Below, one piece after another: positions 7,960-9,122 of a DNA stretch of 9,122 nt. The stretch is from an uncultured Actinomycetes bacterium. GTDB lineage: Bacteria; Actinomycetota; Actinomycetes; Nanopelagicales; Nanopelagicaceae. Both the position numbers and the translations under genes were made by a program. The notes below the pieces were generated by a model. That model saw only the letters and a program-made list of their open reading frames with translations, was not told where the DNA came from and did not search any database. The stretch's first letter is position 1; every line of letters begins with the position of its first letter. The stretch is from positions 1-9,122 of the forward strand of contig CAIQXR010000194.1 in assembly GCA_903875815.1 (NCBI GenBank), read 5' to 3'.

Positions 7960-8580
7960 CTACTTCTTCTCGGGGGCCTCGGGGTCGATCAAGTCAGCCA
8001 GGCCAGTCAGTCCAGCTAGCCCTGCCCAGCGTGGGTCGATCTGCTCATGGCTATGGTCCTCCGGCAAAGTCGCCCATTTCTCGCCACAACCTTGGCAGAG
8101 TCCCTCGCAGTTGGGGTCACAGAGCGGGTTGATCGGGAGGTTCAAAATAATGGCATCGCGAATCGGACCCTCGAGATCAATTAACTCCCCCACCATGTGG
8201 CGGACTTCATCATCTTCCTCGGAGAGCTCTTCCTCTTCCTTACGCTTCTGAGCGCTCTTCTTCTTATCTGCCTTGCGTGCTTGGCGCGGATCAACATCGT
8301 ATTCATAGAGATCCTGGAAACTTTCATCAACATCGATCTCTAATGGATCGAGGCAACGGCCGCATTCGCCACTGGCAACTGAGACGACGGTACCGGTAAC
8401 AAGCACGCCTTCATCCACTGATTGAAGGGTGTAATCAATATCAATCGGCTCATCTTCAGCGATCGCCAAGACATCGAAACCCAAGGCTTCGTGCTCATCG
8501 ATCTCCAACCGCAGTTGGCGAATTTCACCGGGGCGACGCGGCAGGTCGTGGGCGCTGATAATAAAAGGTGAGAGTGCCAT
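7960..8580 (-). CDS. DUF177 / YceD family protein
   Basis: The family includes E. coli YceD, linked to 23S rRNA accumulation; its position directly before rpmF is conserved and supports a ribosome-assembly or rRNA-processing role, though the biochemical activity is not known to me. The 206 aa begin with a beta-rich half carrying GECGRCLDPL (71-80, Cys73 and Cys76). The second half has LPINPLCDPNCEGLCQGCG (148-166, Cys154, 158, 162, 165), then DPRWAGL (182-188). Six cysteines in these spacings suggest metal binding. Between the halves is a highly charged linker (about 99-126), basic then acidic, of low complexity. ATG at 8580 has AGGA ten bases upstream, slightly far. It follows the SepIVA-like gene by 23 bp, so the two are probably co-transcribed. 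Confidence 0.92.
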   Translation of the reverse strand: MALSPFIISAHDLPRRPGEIRQLRLEIDEHEALGFDVLAIAEDEPIDIDYTLQSVDEGVLVTGTVVSVASGECGRCLDPLEIDVDESFQDLYEYDVDPRQARKADKKKSAQKRKEEEELSEEDDEVRHMVGELIDLEGPIRDAIILNLPINPLCDPNCEGLCQGCGEKWATLPEDHSHEQIDPRWAGLAGLTGLADLIDPEAPEKK

Positions 8581-8603
8581 CGCGTTAAATTCCTAATTCG
8601 CTC

Positions 8604-9083
8604 TTAATTGTCAGCGAGATCGGAGAGCGCGTGCTTGGTTTCAATGCCACCCAATTTGTCACGACCGCGATTGACCACATCGAGCGTCTTATTGAGAATG
8701 ACTTCGAGAGTGGCAAGGCGTGAATCAATGTAGGAGTCGATCTCATCGCGCTGTTCTTTTGCTTCGAGCTCAACTTCATCAAGAATTCGCTGCGCCTCTT
8801 TACGTGCCGCTGCGACGATCTCAGTCTGCGAAACCATCGCCGCTACCTCTTCGCGAGCTAGGGCAATAATTGAATCGGCGCTTTGACGAGCTTCTTCGAT
8901 GATGTGCTCATGTTCGTTGAGAATATTCTGCGCCCGATCAAGATCAGAAGGGAAAGTCTGCGCAATATCTTCCAGGACTTCAATCATCTCGCCGCGATGA
9001 AGAACGCAACTAGCAGAAAGTGGCACGCCGCGAGCTTCTTCGACCATCGTGATCGCGCTCTGAACCTTTTGGATAACTTCCAT
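8604..9083 (-). CDS. SepIVA-like DivIVA-domain coiled-coil protein
   Basis: Cytoplasmic coiled-coil protein of the actinobacterial family found beside DUF177, which includes mycobacterial SepIVA (Rv2927c), a septation factor; homologues are often mislabelled as ATP synthase subunit B-like. The 159 aa show a short N-terminal helix, the conserved segment PLSASCVLHRGEM (21-33), then a long, almost uninterrupted charged helix from about 47 to 120, and the family motif region SYIDSRLATLEVILNKTL (117-134) with NRGRDKL after it (138-144). There is no membrane segment. It is shorter than SepIVA (245 aa), chiefly lacking a variable C-terminal tail. ATG at 9083 has AAAGAGGT upstream (9090-9097), six bases away. 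The frame is open upstream to the edge, but the Shine-Dalgarno and family alignment favour this ATG. A septum or cell-envelope role is inference from homology. Confidence 0.82.
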   Translation of the reverse strand: MEVIQKVQSAITMVEEARGVPLSASCVLHRGEMIEVLEDIAQTFPSDLDRAQNILNEHEHIIEEARQSADSIIALAREEVAAMVSQTEIVAAARKEAQRILDEVELEAKEQRDEIDSYIDSRLATLEVILNKTLDVVNRGRDKLGGIETKHALSDLADN

Positions 9084-9122
9084 GGGTCTACCTCTTTCTG
9101 ATTTCCAGCTCGTGCTGTGGAC

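Noticed and set aside
7775..8251. 158-codon open frame on the plus strand across the rpmF-DUF177 gap
   Set aside because: It overlaps both real genes antisense, has a Ser-rich tail mirroring the acidic linker of the DUF177 gene, and has no recognisable domain.
9088..9122. Possible 3' end of another minus-strand gene, with TAG at 9088-9090
   Set aside because: Only eleven codons are visible in that frame and they match nothing I can recognise; a neighbour such as coaD cannot be asserted from this.

Overview
The window reads as a compact stretch of core chromosome from a mid-GC (about 50%, estimated by eye), streamlined member of the Actinomycetota. This rests on three things: PII-type GlnB next to AmtB and GlnD, the linked order DivIVA-domain protein / DUF177 / rpmF / rnc / smc / ftsY, which is characteristic of actinobacteria, and the actinobacterial look of the SMC and FtsY sequences. 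A planktonic freshwater lineage would fit the compactness and GC, but that is inference. All nine genes lie on the minus strand and are read from high to low coordinates.

Layout in transcription order. (1) 9083-7960: a DivIVA-domain coiled-coil protein related to the mycobacterial septation factor SepIVA, then a DUF177/YceD protein. (2) 7959-7820: a 140 bp gap with a good sigma70-like promoter and two small stem-loops leading into rpmF (7819-7646). (3) 7644-6967: rnc, whose only plausible start is a CTG one base after the rpmF stop. (4) 6966-6882: an 85 bp gap where many actinobacteria carry mutM. (5) 6881-3330: full-length smc, then ftsY (3314-2478) in the same frame 15 nt later; both start with GTG. 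(6) 2477-2298: a 180 bp gap with two GlnR-box-like elements. (7) 2297-1: the nitrogen operon amtB-glnB-glnD, with glnD cut by the window edge after 211 codons.

The genes form two functional blocks. The upstream block covers ribosome and RNA maturation (L32, DUF177, RNase III), septation and chromosome organisation (SepIVA-like, SMC) and co-translational membrane targeting (FtsY). The downstream block is a self-contained ammonium uptake and sensing module: AmtB transports ammonium, GlnB (PII, modifiable Tyr51) gates it, and GlnD adds or removes the nucleotide on PII.

I found no mobile element, CRISPR array, tRNA, rRNA or novel multi-gene system. The points worth a second look are start-codon choice, small leader structures, the candidate GlnR site, the missing mutM and the minimal FtsY.
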